A DNA stretch of 64,000 nucleotides from Asaia sp. W19 (GCF_003994335.1 NZ_PNQZ01000065.1:40-64039); one strand, 5' to 3'; counted from the stretch's first letter, positions 17,645-27,349 are shown. Translations and numbers: made by a program. Notes: generated by a model not told the origin, from the letters alone.

Positions 17645-18679
17645 ATGACAGCTGACATGGGCCAGACCCCTCTCGACATCGATGTGGCCATTATCGGTGC
17701 AGGGCCGACCGCGCTTTTTGCCGCGTTCGAGTGCAGCATGCTCAAGCTTTCCTGTGTGCTGATCGACGCTTTGACCGAGATCGGAGGCCAATGTGCGGCG
17801 CTCTATCCCGAAAAGCCAATCTACGACATTCCCGCCCATCCCTCCATCGAGGGTGGCGCGCTGATTGCCGCACTCGATGCCCAGATCGCGCCCTTCGATG
17901 TGCCGCGTCTTCTGGGCCAGCGTGTCGAGAAACTCGAAGGAAATCGTGGCGCTTTCACCCTCTCCACCGATAAAGGTAATGTGGTGACAGCGCGCGCTGT
18001 GATCATCGCGGCTGGTGCAGGGGCATTTGGACCGAATCGCCCCCCGCTCGACGGGCTGGACGCTTATGAAACAAGCGGCGCCGTGCAGTATTACGTTCGC
18101 AAGCGCGCCGATTTTACAGGCAAGCGTATCGTGGTAGCGGGCGGCGGCGATTCCGCACTCGACTGGGCGCTCTCCCTGTCCGACATTGCGGAGAAGATCT
18201 ATCTGCTGCACCGGCGCGATCGCTTCCGTGGCGCGCCGGAAACCCTCGCCCAGATCGAGGCGCGTGTGGCCGATGGCCGCATCGAGAAGGTCGTGCCCTA
18301 CCAGCTTCATGCGCTTCAGGGCGAAAACGGCGCGCTTGCAGCGGTGGACGTGATCGATCTCGAGGGTCAGGTACGCTGTATCGAGGCCGATACGCTCCTC
18401 CCCTTCTACGGGCTCTCCACCGATCTGGGGCCGATAGCGACCTGGAACATCGATACGATACGCAGCACCATTCCCGTTACCCCTTCGAGCATGGAAACCA
18501 GCCTGCCCGGCGTTTTCGCCATTGGGGACGTGGCCACCTACCCCGGCAAGCTCAAACTGATCCTGCAGGGTTTCAGCGAAGGCGCGATGGCGGCCCATGC
18601 CATTCACCCGATCGTGAATCCCGATCAGGCGCTTCATTTTGAATACTCCACCAGCAAGGGCGTACCCTCGGGCTCTTGA
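17645..18679 (+). CDS. Ferredoxin/flavodoxin-NADP reductase, thioredoxin-reductase-like
   Basis: FAD- and NADP-binding oxidoreductase of the TrxR-like ferredoxin-NADP reductase family. An FAD-binding IIGAGPTALFAA motif lies at residues 16-27 and an NADPH-binding VVAGGGDSALDW motif in the middle. There is no CXXC between them, which separates it from true thioredoxin reductases. A further segment, GVFAIGDVATYPGK, is the typical C-terminal FAD contact. I use the ATG at 17645 (MTADMGQT), giving 344 aa as in the family; an in-frame upstream start would add 33 unrelated residues. It is a single gene, 35 bp before alr. Confidence 0.88.
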   Translation: MTADMGQTPLDIDVAIIGAGPTALFAAFECSMLKLSCVLIDALTEIGGQCAALYPEKPIYDIPAHPSIEGGALIAALDAQIAPFDVPRLLGQRVEKLEGNRGAFTLSTDKGNVVTARAVIIAAGAGAFGPNRPPLDGLDAYETSGAVQYYVRKRADFTGKRIVVAGGGDSALDWALSLSDIAEKIYLLHRRDRFRGAPETLAQIEARVADGRIEKVVPYQLHALQGENGALAAVDVIDLEGQVRCIEADTLLPFYGLSTDLGPIATWNIDTIRSTIPVTPSSMETSLPGVFAIGDVATYPGKLKLILQGFSEGAMAAHAIHPIVNPDQALHFEYSTSKGVPSGS

Positions 18680-18714
18680 GCCGGAATGGGGTGTCAGTTT
18701 AGTATGATCTCGAA

Positions 18715-19887
18715 ATGATCGGAAGATTTGAGACCCTGATGACAAGCCTGCCAGATACGGCGGAATACGAGGCCAGACAGCGCGCAGGCGGGTGGCTACG
18801 CATCGACCTCGACGCGCTGAAGCATAATTATACCCTGCTGAAATCACTCGCAGGGCCGAATGTCGCTGTGGGAGCGGCCGTCAAGGCTGATGCCTATGGA
18901 CTCGGGGTCGAACGGGTAGCCCCCGCCCTGTACCGTGCCGGATGCCGGCGGTTTTTCGTCGCGACGGTCGAGGAGGGGCTGAGCCTGCGCCCTCTTCTGC
19001 CTCAGGATGCCGCCCTGTGCGTTCTCAATGGGCCGACACCGGGCAGTGAGGCGCTGATCAGAGCGCAGAATCTGACGCCGGTGCTCAACAGCCTCGATCA
19101 GTTGCGGCGCTGGGCGGCGCTCTGCCTGGCTGAACCCGGACCCACCTCTTGCCTCGTGCAGCTCGATAGCGGCATGTCGCGCTTCGGACTTTCCGAAGCC
19201 GATATCGATGTCGCCGTGGCTGACAACCTTCTGGCCGGTCTCGATGTCAGCCATGTCATGAGTCATCTGGCCTGCGCTGACGATGCATCCTCACCGCGCA
19301 ATGAAGGCCAACGCCTGCGCTTTGAGGCGCTGCGACGCAAGCTTCCATCTTCCCTTCCCGCCAGCCTTGCTGCGTCGAGCGGCATCTTCCTTGGCGAGGC
19401 CTATCATTTCGATCTGGTACGCCCAGGCTATGCGCTTTATGGCGGCAACCCAACCCCCGACCGCCCCAACCCGATGCGTGCTGTCGTGACGCTTCTTGCC
19501 GGTATGGTGCAGGATCGCTGGATCCCGCCCGGTGTGGCGGTGGGCTATAGCGCGCGCTTCGTGGCCGAAGCGCCCACGCGCATCGCAACCCTTTCCGTTG
19601 GCTATGCTGACGGGTTCCACAGGCGCGCTGGCGGTCTTGCCAGTGCCGTCCTGCCCGACAGTCCCGATATCGCGCTTCCTGTCGTAGGGCGGATCTCGAT
19701 GGACTGCATGGCGCTGGATCTGACCGCGCTGGGAGACAGACCCCTGCCCCCCGGCACCGGCTTCGAGCTGATCGGCCCCCATCGTCCGCTGGACGATCTG
19801 GCCGCGGCACTGGATACGATCGGTTATGAGCTGCTGACCGGACTCGGCACGCGCTTCCATCGTGAATATATCGAGAGTTCCTCATGA
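18715..19887 (+). CDS. alr: Alanine racemase
   Basis: PLP enzyme that interconverts L- and D-alanine for peptidoglycan, or in the catabolic direction. The PLP lysine is K57 in AVKADAYGLG. The conserved second catalytic tyrosine lies in VGYSARF, and GRISMDCMALDL marks the C-terminal domain. The start is uncertain: ATG 18715 gives 390 aa, ATG 18739 (MTSLPDT) gives 382 aa. It overlaps dadA by 4 bp (ATGA). This pairing points to D-alanine catabolism, as in dadX-dadA operons, although it may also be the biosynthetic racemase. Confidence 0.93.
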   Translation: MIGRFETLMTSLPDTAEYEARQRAGGWLRIDLDALKHNYTLLKSLAGPNVAVGAAVKADAYGLGVERVAPALYRAGCRRFFVATVEEGLSLRPLLPQDAALCVLNGPTPGSEALIRAQNLTPVLNSLDQLRRWAALCLAEPGPTSCLVQLDSGMSRFGLSEADIDVAVADNLLAGLDVSHVMSHLACADDASSPRNEGQRLRFEALRRKLPSSLPASLAASSGIFLGEAYHFDLVRPGYALYGGNPTPDRPNPMRAVVTLLAGMVQDRWIPPGVAVGYSARFVAEAPTRIATLSVGYADGFHRRAGGLASAVLPDSPDIALPVVGRISMDCMALDLTALGDRPLPPGTGFELIGPHRPLDDLAAALDTIGYELLTGLGTRFHREYIESSS

Positions 19888-21143
19888 AGATCATCGTCAT
19901 GGGCGCCGGTGTGATCGGCGTCACCACAGCCTGGTATCTTGCCGAGCAGGGCCATGAGGTCGAGGTCATCGACCGCCAGCCCGGTGTCGGGCTCGAAACC
20001 TCCTTCGCCAATGCCGGTCAGGTTTCACCGGGCTATTCCACACCCTGGGCCATGCCGGGACTTCCTCTCAAGGCGGCGCGCTGGATGTTCGAGAAGCACG
20101 CACCGCTGGTGGTGCGGGCTGCCGCCGTGAACACGCCCATGCTGCGCTTCATGATGCAGCTTCTGAGCAACTGCACGCATCATGCCTATGACATCAACAA
20201 AAGCCGCATGCTGCGCATTGCGGAATACAGCCGCGATTGCCAGGCAGAACTGCGCCGCAGCACGGGCATCACCTATGATGACGGGCAGAAGGGCCTGATC
20301 CAGCTTTTCCGCACGGACAAGCAGGTGGAGCACGCCCATGAGGATATGCGCCTGCTTTCCGAGAGCGGCGTGGCCCATGAACTGCTCGGCACCGAAGAGG
20401 TACTGAAATACGAACCGGGTCTCACCGGGGCGCGCCAGATTCTCAAGGGCGGTCTCCGCCTGCCGGGCGATGAATCGGGCGATGCCTATCTCTTCACGCA
20501 GCGCCTCGCCGCCATGGCGGCGGAGAAGGGCGTGAGCTTCCGCTTCCGCACCGAGATCGAGGCGATCGAAGCCGCAAGCGACGCCATTTACGGCATTCGC
20601 ACCAGTGCCGGTCGCCTGACCGCCGATGCCTATGTGCTGGCTCTGGGCAGCTACTCGCCCCGTCTGCTCAAGCCGATCGAACTCGATCTGCCGGTCTATC
20701 CGGTCAAGGGCTACTCGCTCACCGCGCCGATCACCGATGAGAGCCGCGTCCCGACCTCCACGGTCAATGACGAGACCTACAAGGTGGCCATGACCCGTCT
20801 TGGCGATCGCATCCGCATTGGTGGTACGGCAGAACTGACCGGCTGGCGCCTGAAGCTGAGCCAGGACCGTCGCGAGACGCTCGAACTCTCCTTCAACGAC
20901 ATGTTCGGTGGTGCCGATCTGAGCCGCGCCCGCTACTGGACCGGGCTGCGCCCCTGCACGCCGGATGGCACACCCGTCATCGGCCCGTCGGGACGTTACA
21001 GCAATCTGTGGCTGAACACGGGCCATGGCACGCTGGGCTGGACCATGGCCTGCGGCTCGGGTCGTATCCTCGCCGACCGCATCAGCGGCAAGCGCACCGA
21101 CATTCCCTCACTGGATCTGTCACTGGACCGCTACACGTCCTGA
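19884..21143 (+). CDS. dadA: D-amino acid dehydrogenase
   Basis: FAD-dependent dehydrogenase of the DadA family, which oxidises D-alanine and other D-amino acids to 2-oxo acids and passes electrons to the respiratory chain. The N-terminal FAD motif VMGAGVIGVTTAWYL (residues 5-19) is clear, and the C-terminal RPCTPDGTPVIG and NTGHGTLGWTMACGSG segments are signatures of the family. The length of 419 aa matches. It is translationally coupled to alr and followed by a 14-bp perfect hairpin. Confidence 0.95.
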   Translation: MKIIVMGAGVIGVTTAWYLAEQGHEVEVIDRQPGVGLETSFANAGQVSPGYSTPWAMPGLPLKAARWMFEKHAPLVVRAAAVNTPMLRFMMQLLSNCTHHAYDINKSRMLRIAEYSRDCQAELRRSTGITYDDGQKGLIQLFRTDKQVEHAHEDMRLLSESGVAHELLGTEEVLKYEPGLTGARQILKGGLRLPGDESGDAYLFTQRLAAMAAEKGVSFRFRTEIEAIEAASDAIYGIRTSAGRLTADAYVLALGSYSPRLLKPIELDLPVYPVKGYSLTAPITDESRVPTSTVNDETYKVAMTRLGDRIRIGGTAELTGWRLKLSQDRRETLELSFNDMFGGADLSRARYWTGLRPCTPDGTPVIGPSGRYSNLWLNTGHGTLGWTMACGSGRILADRISGKRTDIPSLDLSLDRYTS

Positions 21144-21163
21144 TGAGTTAAGGGGCTCCACCC

Positions 21164-21199
21164 CGTGACGGCGCAGAGCGAAGCATCTGCGCCGTCACG
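21164..21199 (+). terminator. Hairpin downstream of dadA
   Basis: A perfect 14-bp inverted repeat (21164-21177 and 21186-21199) with an 8-nt loop starts 21 bp after the dadA stop. There is no clear U-run, so it may be a weak terminator or an RNA 3'-end stabiliser. Confidence 0.55.
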
Positions 21200-21433
21200 C
21201 CAAACCCGGAAAGCAGCTTGTGGGAGTCTTTCAAGAATACGGACTCGAGCGCATCGCAGGTTTCTGACGTCGCCGTCACGCAGATTGTGTCGCGCCCCTC
21301 TCCCCGATTTTGGAAACGCCCCCTGGCTAGGCCTCAATACGCCATTGGTGTGCCTGAGCCGCGACGCTCATTTTAAGCAAGATCATTGCACAAGACGCAG
21401 TAAGCCGATAACTCTGAACGTTCCCGAGAGACG

Positions 21434-22488
21434 ATGCCGCACCTTTCCTCGCCCAGGATAAATGCGGTCAATGACCGTATGTCAGATATCCGCTCTGTCA
21501 AAACCTATCAGCCGCCCCATCACGCCACGAGCATCTTCCAGGCCGTGACCACCATCGGTAGCCTGCTTGCCTGCTATGCAGCTCTTTTCATGGGCATCTC
21601 TCACCATATCTACGCCGTGTTGCTGCTGCTTCCCATAGCGAGCGGCCTCGCGATTCGGACCTTCACGCTCCAGCATGATTGCGGGCATGGCTCACTCTTC
21701 CGTTCGGCCGTGGTCAACCACCACGTCGGGCGTCTCTGTTCGCTTTTCACATTGACACCCTACGACCACTGGCGTCGACACCATGCGATACACCATGGGG
21801 ATTGGAATGATATCGATAGCCGAAGAAGAATATCGGATATCTATTCTGACTGTACTACAGTATATGAATATTACAAAATGTCACCTGTCGAACGCATAGT
21901 ATACAGAATATTCAAAAATCCGATTATCTCCATTTTTATTATACCTCCCATTATATTTTTCATAGTCTATCGTATTACCTTCGATGCACCTCGCAGCTGG
22001 GGCGTTCACGTCACAAATCTCTGTCTGCTGCTTCTCTATGGCGGTCTTGCCTACCATTTTGGCGTGGCGACAACCGTGTTGCTCGCATTCGGTGTCGTCT
22101 ATCCGGCTGCGGTCATCGGCGTTGCCCTCTTTCTGGTGCAACACAAATTTGAGGGGGTACACTGGGAGCGTTCCGAGAATTGGAATGCGTTCGAGGCGGC
22201 TCTCACCGGATGTTCGTTTCTGCGCCTGCCTGGCTGAACTGGTTTTCAGGCAGCATCGGGTTGCATCACATTCATCATGCTGCCCCAGGCATTCCGAACT
22301 ATCGACTAGCGGCCTGCCATGATGCGCACCGCATTTTCAATGACGTCAAAATCATCGGATTGCGCGAAGCAGCGCGTGAACTGTTCCGCCACACACTCTG
22401 GGACGACTCGAAAGGCGAGATGGTGCCCTTCGCGACGGTCAATCGCGCACGACCACGCAAAACGATCATTGTCCCCACTCTGATCTGA
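21434..22488 (+). pseudogene. Membrane fatty-acid desaturase, frameshifted
   Basis: Fatty-acid desaturase with several membrane segments and the three His boxes of the di-iron centre. HDCGH and HHAIHH lie in the first frame, which stops at 22237 after SFLRLPG. The third box, LHHIHH, is in a second frame that continues to 22488 (AWLNWFSGSIGLHHIHH and on). Restoring one CCTG unit at 22225-22232 rejoins the frames as LRLP-AWLNWF with the expected family spacing. The first frame alone lacks the third His box and should be inactive. The start (21434 or 21479) is uncertain. The middle (about 21,830-21,980) is unusually AT-rich. Confidence 0.85.
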
Positions 22489-22674
22489 GTCCAACAGACA
22501 GGTCGTCCGGCGCGACCACGGCCTGAGCAACCAAGGCTTTTTCTCCCTCGGGCTGGTCGGTTCTTGGCGAAGCCCTATGGAACGCGCGGCGTCGATCAGC
22601 GCTATCGCCCTGCAAAGGGCGGGGGATCATCTGCCGGACAGTGAAAATCGAGCACCGCCCAGTCAGGTGACTAA

Positions 22675-22707
22675 CAAAAAAAGGGGCCGTTTCCGGCCCC
22701 TTTTCCG
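22675..22707 (-). terminator. Terminator of the Lys-His repeat gene
   Basis: A GGGGCCG/CGGCCCC stem with a short loop has an A-run on its left side, which reads as a U-run from the minus-strand gene. It lies about 20 bp past that gene's stop codon. Confidence 0.8.
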
Positions 22708-22726
22708 TAACCAGTCTCAGGACCGA

Positions 22727-23014
22727 TCAGTTGCCGGAAGCATCCTTCTCGGCGGCAGCTTCTGCACCCTTCTTGTGGTGCTTGTGCTTGTGCTTATGCT
22801 TGTGCTTGGCACCCTTCTCTTCAGCCGGAGCGGCAGGAGCCGCTTCGGAAGCCGGTGCCGGAGCCGTAGCAGCCGGTGCGGCGGGAGCAGCAGGCGCGGC
22901 AGCGGCAGGAGCTGCAGGAGCGGCTTCCTGCGTGGTCTGAGCGAATGCAGGGGCACTCAGCGTCATGGCAAGAGCAGCAACACCGGTCAGAAGACGACGA
23001 TTGAAAACGAGCAT
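22727..23014 (-). CDS. Exported Ala/Pro-rich protein with a Lys-His repeat
   Basis: A 95-aa exported protein. A signal peptide ends at AFA|QT (residue 25/26), followed by an Ala/Pro-rich linker (about 27-65) and a strict (KH)n run at residues 70-80 encoded by a 6-nt tandem repeat. No known domain. The start MLVFNRRLL is chosen because a GGAG site precedes it and it gives a clean signal peptide; a longer reading frame upstream is not credible. The His run could bind metals such as nickel, copper or zinc, or buffer protons in the periplasm, which is inference. It is followed by a terminator. Confidence 0.75.
   Translation of the reverse strand: MLVFNRRLLTGVAALAMTLSAPAFAQTTQEAAPAAPAAAAPAAPAAPAATAPAPASEAAPAAPAEEKGAKHKHKHKHKHHKKGAEAAAEKDASGN
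22778..22807. repeat. 6-bp tandem repeat encoding (Lys-His)n
   Basis: About five copies of a CTTGTG-type hexamer, one with a single-base variant. Copy-number change would keep the frame and alter the number of Lys-His pairs. Confidence 0.85.
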
Positions 23015-23200
23015 GAAACGAGCTCCAGAATACGAATTCACATAATCACAGGCGTCAGTCAGACTGGTTAACAGGCCGCCTGAACTTATGACTTCGGGAA
23101 CGCTATCAGTATTTTCCACGCTCGTCTTGAGGAAAATTAGATAAAATACGTGTAATCGCACGGTAAAGGCGTGTTTATGCCTTAATGCCGACATGATTAC

Positions 23201-23230
23201 AAAAAAGGCCACCGCGATGCGGTGGCCTTT
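23201..23230 (-). terminator. Rho-independent terminator of typA
   Basis: A perfect 9-bp stem (23207-23215 and 23219-23227) with a 3-nt loop. Six A's on the left of the plus strand give a U-run from the minus strand. It lies just past the typA stop. Confidence 0.9.
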
Positions 23231-23236
23231 CCTGGA

Positions 23237-25060
23237 TCAGGCGTCAGACTTGACCTTCGACATGCGCTTGCGCTCGTTCGGGTCCAGGTAACGCTTGCGG
23301 ATACGCACCGCAGAGGGGGTGACCTCGACCAGCTCGTCATCTTCGATATAGGCAATCGCCTGCTCGAGGCTCATCTTGCGCGGCGGGGTGAGAAGCAGCG
23401 CGTCATCCTTACCGGCGGCGCGAATGTTGGTCAGCTTCTTTTCACGCACGGCATTCACGTCGAGATCGTTCTCACGCGAATGCTCGCCCAGGATCATGCC
23501 AGTATAGATCTTCTCGCCAGCTTCGACGAACAGCGTGCCGCGATCCTGCAGCGAGAACAGGGCGTACTGGGTGGTCGCGCCATCTTCTGCCGAGATCAGC
23601 GAACCGTTACGACGGCCTTCGATCGTGCCTGCATAAGGCTTATAGCCAGCGAACAGACGGTTCATGATGCCTGTGCCGCGCGTGTCAGTCAGGAACTCAC
23701 CATGATAGCCGATCAGGCCGCGCGACGGGATGAGGAAGGTCAGACGAACCTTGTCACCACCCGACGGACGCATGTCCTGCATCACGCCCTTACGCATCGA
23801 CATCTTTTCGACGACCACGCCCGAATAGGGCTCGTCGACATCGACCAGAACCTCTTCGTACGGCTCTTCACGCTCGCCGGTCTCTTCGTTGTTACGGAAG
23901 AGAACGCGCGGACGACCGATGGTCAGCTCGAAGCCTTCGCGACGCATGGTCTCGATCAGCACGCCAAGCTGAAGTTCACCACGACCGGCAACCTCGAAGG
24001 CTTCGCTTTCGGCGCTCTCGGTCACCTTGATGGCCACGTTGCCTTCGGTTTCCTTGAACAGACGGTCACGGATCTGGCGCGACGTCACCTTCTTGCCTTC
24101 ACGACCGCCCAGAGGGCCGTCATTGATGCGGAAGGTCATGGTCAGGGTCGGCGGATCGACCGGGGTCGACGGCAGCGGCGCATCGAGAGCCGGGTCTGCA
24201 ATAGTGTCGGGAATGGTTGCGTCGGACAGACCGGCCACAGCCACGATGTCACCGGCTTCGGCTTCATCCACCGGCACGCGGTCCAGACCGCGGAACGACA
24301 GCAGCTTGGTCAGACGACCCGTTTCCACGATCGTGCCATCGGGGCGCAGCACGCGCACCGGCATGTTCACGCGGGCGCGGCCCTGCTCGATACGACCCGT
24401 CAGGATGCGGCCCAGGAAGTTGTCGCTCTCGAGAATGGTCGAAACCATGCCGAACGGCGCTTCCTTGTCGAGGCCCGGCGTCGGCACATGGCGCAGCACC
24501 AGGTCGAACAGCGGGGACAGATCCTTGCGGGGGCCGTTCATTTCCAGATCGGCCCAGCCCTGACGGCCCGAAGCGTACAGCATCGGGAAGTCGAGCTGAT
24601 GCTCGTCGGCGCCCAGTGCTGCGAACAGGTCGAAGATTTCTTCATGAACTTCATCGGGACGGGCATCGCCACGGTCGATCTTGTTCACGACCACGATCGG
24701 ACGCAGGCCACGGGCCAGCGCCTTGCCGAGCACGAACTTAGTCTGCGGCAGAGCGCCTTCAGCCGAGTCGACCAGGATGATCGCGCCGTCCACCATGCTC
24801 AGGATACGCTCGACCTCACCACCGAAATCGGCGTGGCCCGGCGTGTCGATGATGTTGATGCGCGTCTCGTTCCACACGACCGAGGTGCACTTGGCAAGAA
24901 TGGTGATGCCGCGCTCACGCTCGAGGTCGTTGCTGTCCATCGCGCGCTCAGCAACGTGCTGGTTTTCGCGGAACGAGCCGGATTGCTTGAGAAGCTGGTC
25001 AACAAGGGTGGTCTTGCCATGATCGACGTGCGCGATAATGGCGATGTTACGGATTTCCAT
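23237..25060 (-). CDS. typA: TypA/BipA ribosome-associated GTPase
   Basis: Translational GTPase related to EF-G, implicated in ribosome assembly and stress adaptation. The G1 motif AHVDHGKT (residues 10-17), G3 DTPGHADFGGEV and G4 NKIDR are visible, and the C-terminal half has the BipA-specific region (GTGIMNRLFAGYKPYAG). The length of 607 aa is normal. It stands alone with a strong terminator 7 bp after the stop. Confidence 0.97.
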   Translation of the reverse strand: MEIRNIAIIAHVDHGKTTLVDQLLKQSGSFRENQHVAERAMDSNDLERERGITILAKCTSVVWNETRINIIDTPGHADFGGEVERILSMVDGAIILVDSAEGALPQTKFVLGKALARGLRPIVVVNKIDRGDARPDEVHEEIFDLFAALGADEHQLDFPMLYASGRQGWADLEMNGPRKDLSPLFDLVLRHVPTPGLDKEAPFGMVSTILESDNFLGRILTGRIEQGRARVNMPVRVLRPDGTIVETGRLTKLLSFRGLDRVPVDEAEAGDIVAVAGLSDATIPDTIADPALDAPLPSTPVDPPTLTMTFRINDGPLGGREGKKVTSRQIRDRLFKETEGNVAIKVTESAESEAFEVAGRGELQLGVLIETMRREGFELTIGRPRVLFRNNEETGEREEPYEEVLVDVDEPYSGVVVEKMSMRKGVMQDMRPSGGDKVRLTFLIPSRGLIGYHGEFLTDTRGTGIMNRLFAGYKPYAGTIEGRRNGSLISAEDGATTQYALFSLQDRGTLFVEAGEKIYTGMILGEHSRENDLDVNAVREKKLTNIRAAGKDDALLLTPPRKMSLEQAIAYIEDDELVEVTPSAVRIRKRYLDPNERKRMSKVKSDA

Positions 25061-25241
25061 GAAGCGGTCCTGATCGGGCTTGCAGGGTCATGCCCTGCCG
25101 GATCGCTCCCTGGGAACGACACAAAGCCGGGACTGACGGATTGGCCGTCTTCTGCACAATTTCCCGTCAGAGTGCAATGAAAGGATCGGAAAGACCGGGT
25201 TTTTTAGCGTTTCCGGGTCTTATTCTTGCGCGTTACGGAAC

Positions 25242-25269
25242 CGTACCCCGCCGCTTTGGGCGGGGTACG
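25242..25269. terminator. Hairpin between the PfkB kinase and typA
   Basis: A perfect 11-bp inverted repeat (25242-25252 and 25259-25269) with a 6-nt loop. There is no clear U-run. A second GC-rich dyad (GGAGCGGAGCCCCG, about 25331-25345) lies next to it, so this may be an intergenic repeat element and not a simple terminator. Confidence 0.5.
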
Positions 25270-25355
25270 CCCCTCGCATCGTCATGTGAGAGACGAGGGT
25301 TTCCAAAGGGTGACCGCCCTTTGGCAGGGTTCGGAGCGGAGCCCCGAAACAGCCC

Positions 25356-26333
25356 TCAGGCCTTGAGCGCGAAATCGGCAGCAGGGCGTGCCCCCATACG
25401 GGTGATGATCGCACCAGCCGCCTCATTGCCCAGCTGGCCACAAGCTTCGAGGCTGCGGCCCTTGGCCAGCCCGGCGAGGAACCCGGCAGCAAAGGCATCG
25501 CCCGCGCCAGTCGTATCGACCACCTTCACGGCCTCCGTTGGAACGACCAGCTTCTCGCCATTGGCCAGAATGACCGCGCCCTTTTCGCTACGTGTCAGCA
25601 CGACAAGAGCCGCATCGCGCCCGGCCTGTGCGGCAGCAGCATCAAAATCCTCTGTCTCGTAAAGCGCACAGATCTCCGCCTCATTGGCAAAGAGAATATC
25701 GATGTGACCGGCCACGAGTGCGCGGAACGCAGCATGGTGGCGTGCCACGCAGAACGTATCAGACAGGGTGAGCGCCACGCGGCGACCCGCCTTATGCGCG
25801 GTTTCCGCCGCCAGGATAAAGGCTGACTGGGCACGGTCCTTGTCGAACAGGTAGCCCTCCATATAGGTCACGCCAGCCGCGGCAACGGCCGATTGGTCAA
25901 CATCCTCCGGCCCGAACTCGGTGCAGATACCCAGATAGGTGTGCATGGTGCGCTGGCCGTCGGGGGTGACGAGAATGATGCATCGCGCGGTCGGGCGATC
26001 GGCGTTCTGGACGGGGGCGGAAGGATAGAACAACTTTTGCGCTGTCAGATCCTTCGCATAGTCCAGACCGGCTTCATCGGAGGCGACCTTGCCCAGATAG
26101 CCCACCCGCGCGCCGAGACGGGCTGCCACCACGGCGGTATTGGCAGCCGAACCGCCCCCCATGACCTGCTCCGGGGTGATCTGTGCCTCGATCGAAGCGG
26201 CCTGATCGGCATCGATAAGGGTCATGCTGCCAAGAGGCGAGCCCAGAGCCGACAGGGTTTCATGCGAGACCGGAGCCAGAATATCGACGATGGCGTTGCC
26301 GATGCAGAGCAGATCGAGTGTCGGGGCAGTCAT
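25356..26333 (-). CDS. Adenosine kinase-like PfkB family sugar kinase
   Basis: Ribokinase-fold (PfkB) kinase. Opening motif LLCIGNAIVDIL, a central GGSAANTAVVAARLG segment, and DTTGAGDAFAAGF with probable catalytic aspartate D279 near the C terminus. The first segment and overall length (325 aa) resemble alphaproteobacterial adenosine kinases, but fructokinase or ribokinase cannot be excluded. I use the ATG of MTAPTLDLL at 26333, preceded by GGAGA; a longer frame adds 15 residues. No operon partner. Confidence 0.88.
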   Translation of the reverse strand: MTAPTLDLLCIGNAIVDILAPVSHETLSALGSPLGSMTLIDADQAASIEAQITPEQVMGGGSAANTAVVAARLGARVGYLGKVASDEAGLDYAKDLTAQKLFYPSAPVQNADRPTARCIILVTPDGQRTMHTYLGICTEFGPEDVDQSAVAAAGVTYMEGYLFDKDRAQSAFILAAETAHKAGRRVALTLSDTFCVARHHAAFRALVAGHIDILFANEAEICALYETEDFDAAAAQAGRDAALVVLTRSEKGAVILANGEKLVVPTEAVKVVDTTGAGDAFAAGFLAGLAKGRSLEACGQLGNEAAGAIITRMGARPAADFALKA

Positions 26334-26636
26334 GAAGTCTCCAGCGAAATGAAATTGGGCAAGGAATATCGTGTTCACGCCATGAAATGACCAAGATCAG
26401 CCCTGATCGTGACGATGCGTGAACGACAGGTACGGCATTCTCGCCTCAAGGCCATGACACAAGACCGGGTCAGGGTCAAAAACCGCGCAGAACCGCCTTT
26501 TAGCGACTTGTCGATTTCGCCTCTTAACGTGTAATCCGGGTCTGGACGGAAATCGTGTTTTGCACGTGATTTCGTCTGGCACCAGCCAGCTTCGGCACCC
26601 GAACCGCCACCTTCCAGAACGCGCAGCGGGGTTCTC
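26334..26636. other. Divergent region, PfkB kinase / bactofilin
   Basis: About 300 bp between divergent genes, expected to hold both promoters. No convincing ORF, RNA or hairpin was seen. Confidence 0.4.
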
Positions 26637-27329
26637 TTGTTCAAACGACGCAAACCAGAAGATACAGCGCCTCCCTCTCCATCTTCAGGTGCATCGGCCA
26701 CCAGCGGCCAAAGACCGACTGCCTCGGGCGCAGGTAGTTCGTCGCTCTTTCCTGAGCGTCCGGCCCCAGCGGCAGACGCCTCTCCAGCCTCACAAATCAA
26801 GGATTCTGCCGCGATGGGTCGTTCGCCTTTCCCTACCCCCCCTGCTCCTGCCACACCGGCAGTACCCTCCGCTCCGGCTCGCCCGGCGGCCGCAGCCGCG
26901 GCCGCCCCGGGTGGTCGCCGCGAGGCTTCCGATCGCCGTACGCTGGTCGTAGGCCGCGGCATCTCGGTTCAGGGCTCGATCCAGGACGCCGAGCGTCTGG
27001 TGGTTGAGGGCACAGTCGAGGCGACACTGCTTCAGGCCACCGAACTCTCCGTCGCGCAGGGCGGCGTGTTCCGTGGCGAGATCGAGGTGGAAGACGCCGA
27101 TCTGGCCGGGACGATCGACGGGACGCTGACGGTGCGCGGCAACCTGACCGTGCGCGCCACGGGACGCCTGATCGGCAAGACTCGTACACGCCGTCTCCAG
27201 GTTGAAGATGGTGGCCAGATCACGGGTCATCTCGAAATGATCACGGGTGATATGCCTGCACGTCCGGCCTCGATCGAGACGCCTGCGCCTGCCGCAGAAA
27301 AGACTGAAGAAACCACGCCGAGCGTCTGA
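26637..27329 (+). CDS. Bactofilin family cytoskeletal protein
   Basis: Bactofilin (DUF583), which self-assembles into filaments that position envelope enzymes. The disordered N-terminal region (1-100, rich in Ala, Pro and Ser) precedes the beta-helical core at about 100-205. Repeating short strands such as GRGISVQGSIQDAERLVVEG and LTVRGNLTVRATGRL are characteristic. A short disordered tail follows. The TTG start is used with a weak G-rich site upstream. It is followed by a terminator shared with gcrA. Confidence 0.9.
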   Translation: MFKRRKPEDTAPPSPSSGASATSGQRPTASGAGSSSLFPERPAPAADASPASQIKDSAAMGRSPFPTPPAPATPAVPSAPARPAAAAAAAPGGRREASDRRTLVVGRGISVQGSIQDAERLVVEGTVEATLLQATELSVAQGGVFRGEIEVEDADLAGTIDGTLTVRGNLTVRATGRLIGKTRTRRLQVEDGGQITGHLEMITGDMPARPASIETPAPAAEKTEETTPSV

Positions 27330-27349
27330 TCGGCTGGTCGGTAACAAAG

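Noticed and set aside
23222-25180. Long plus-strand frame of 652 codons
   Set aside because: It is the antisense of typA; the real gene on the minus strand has clear GTPase motifs.
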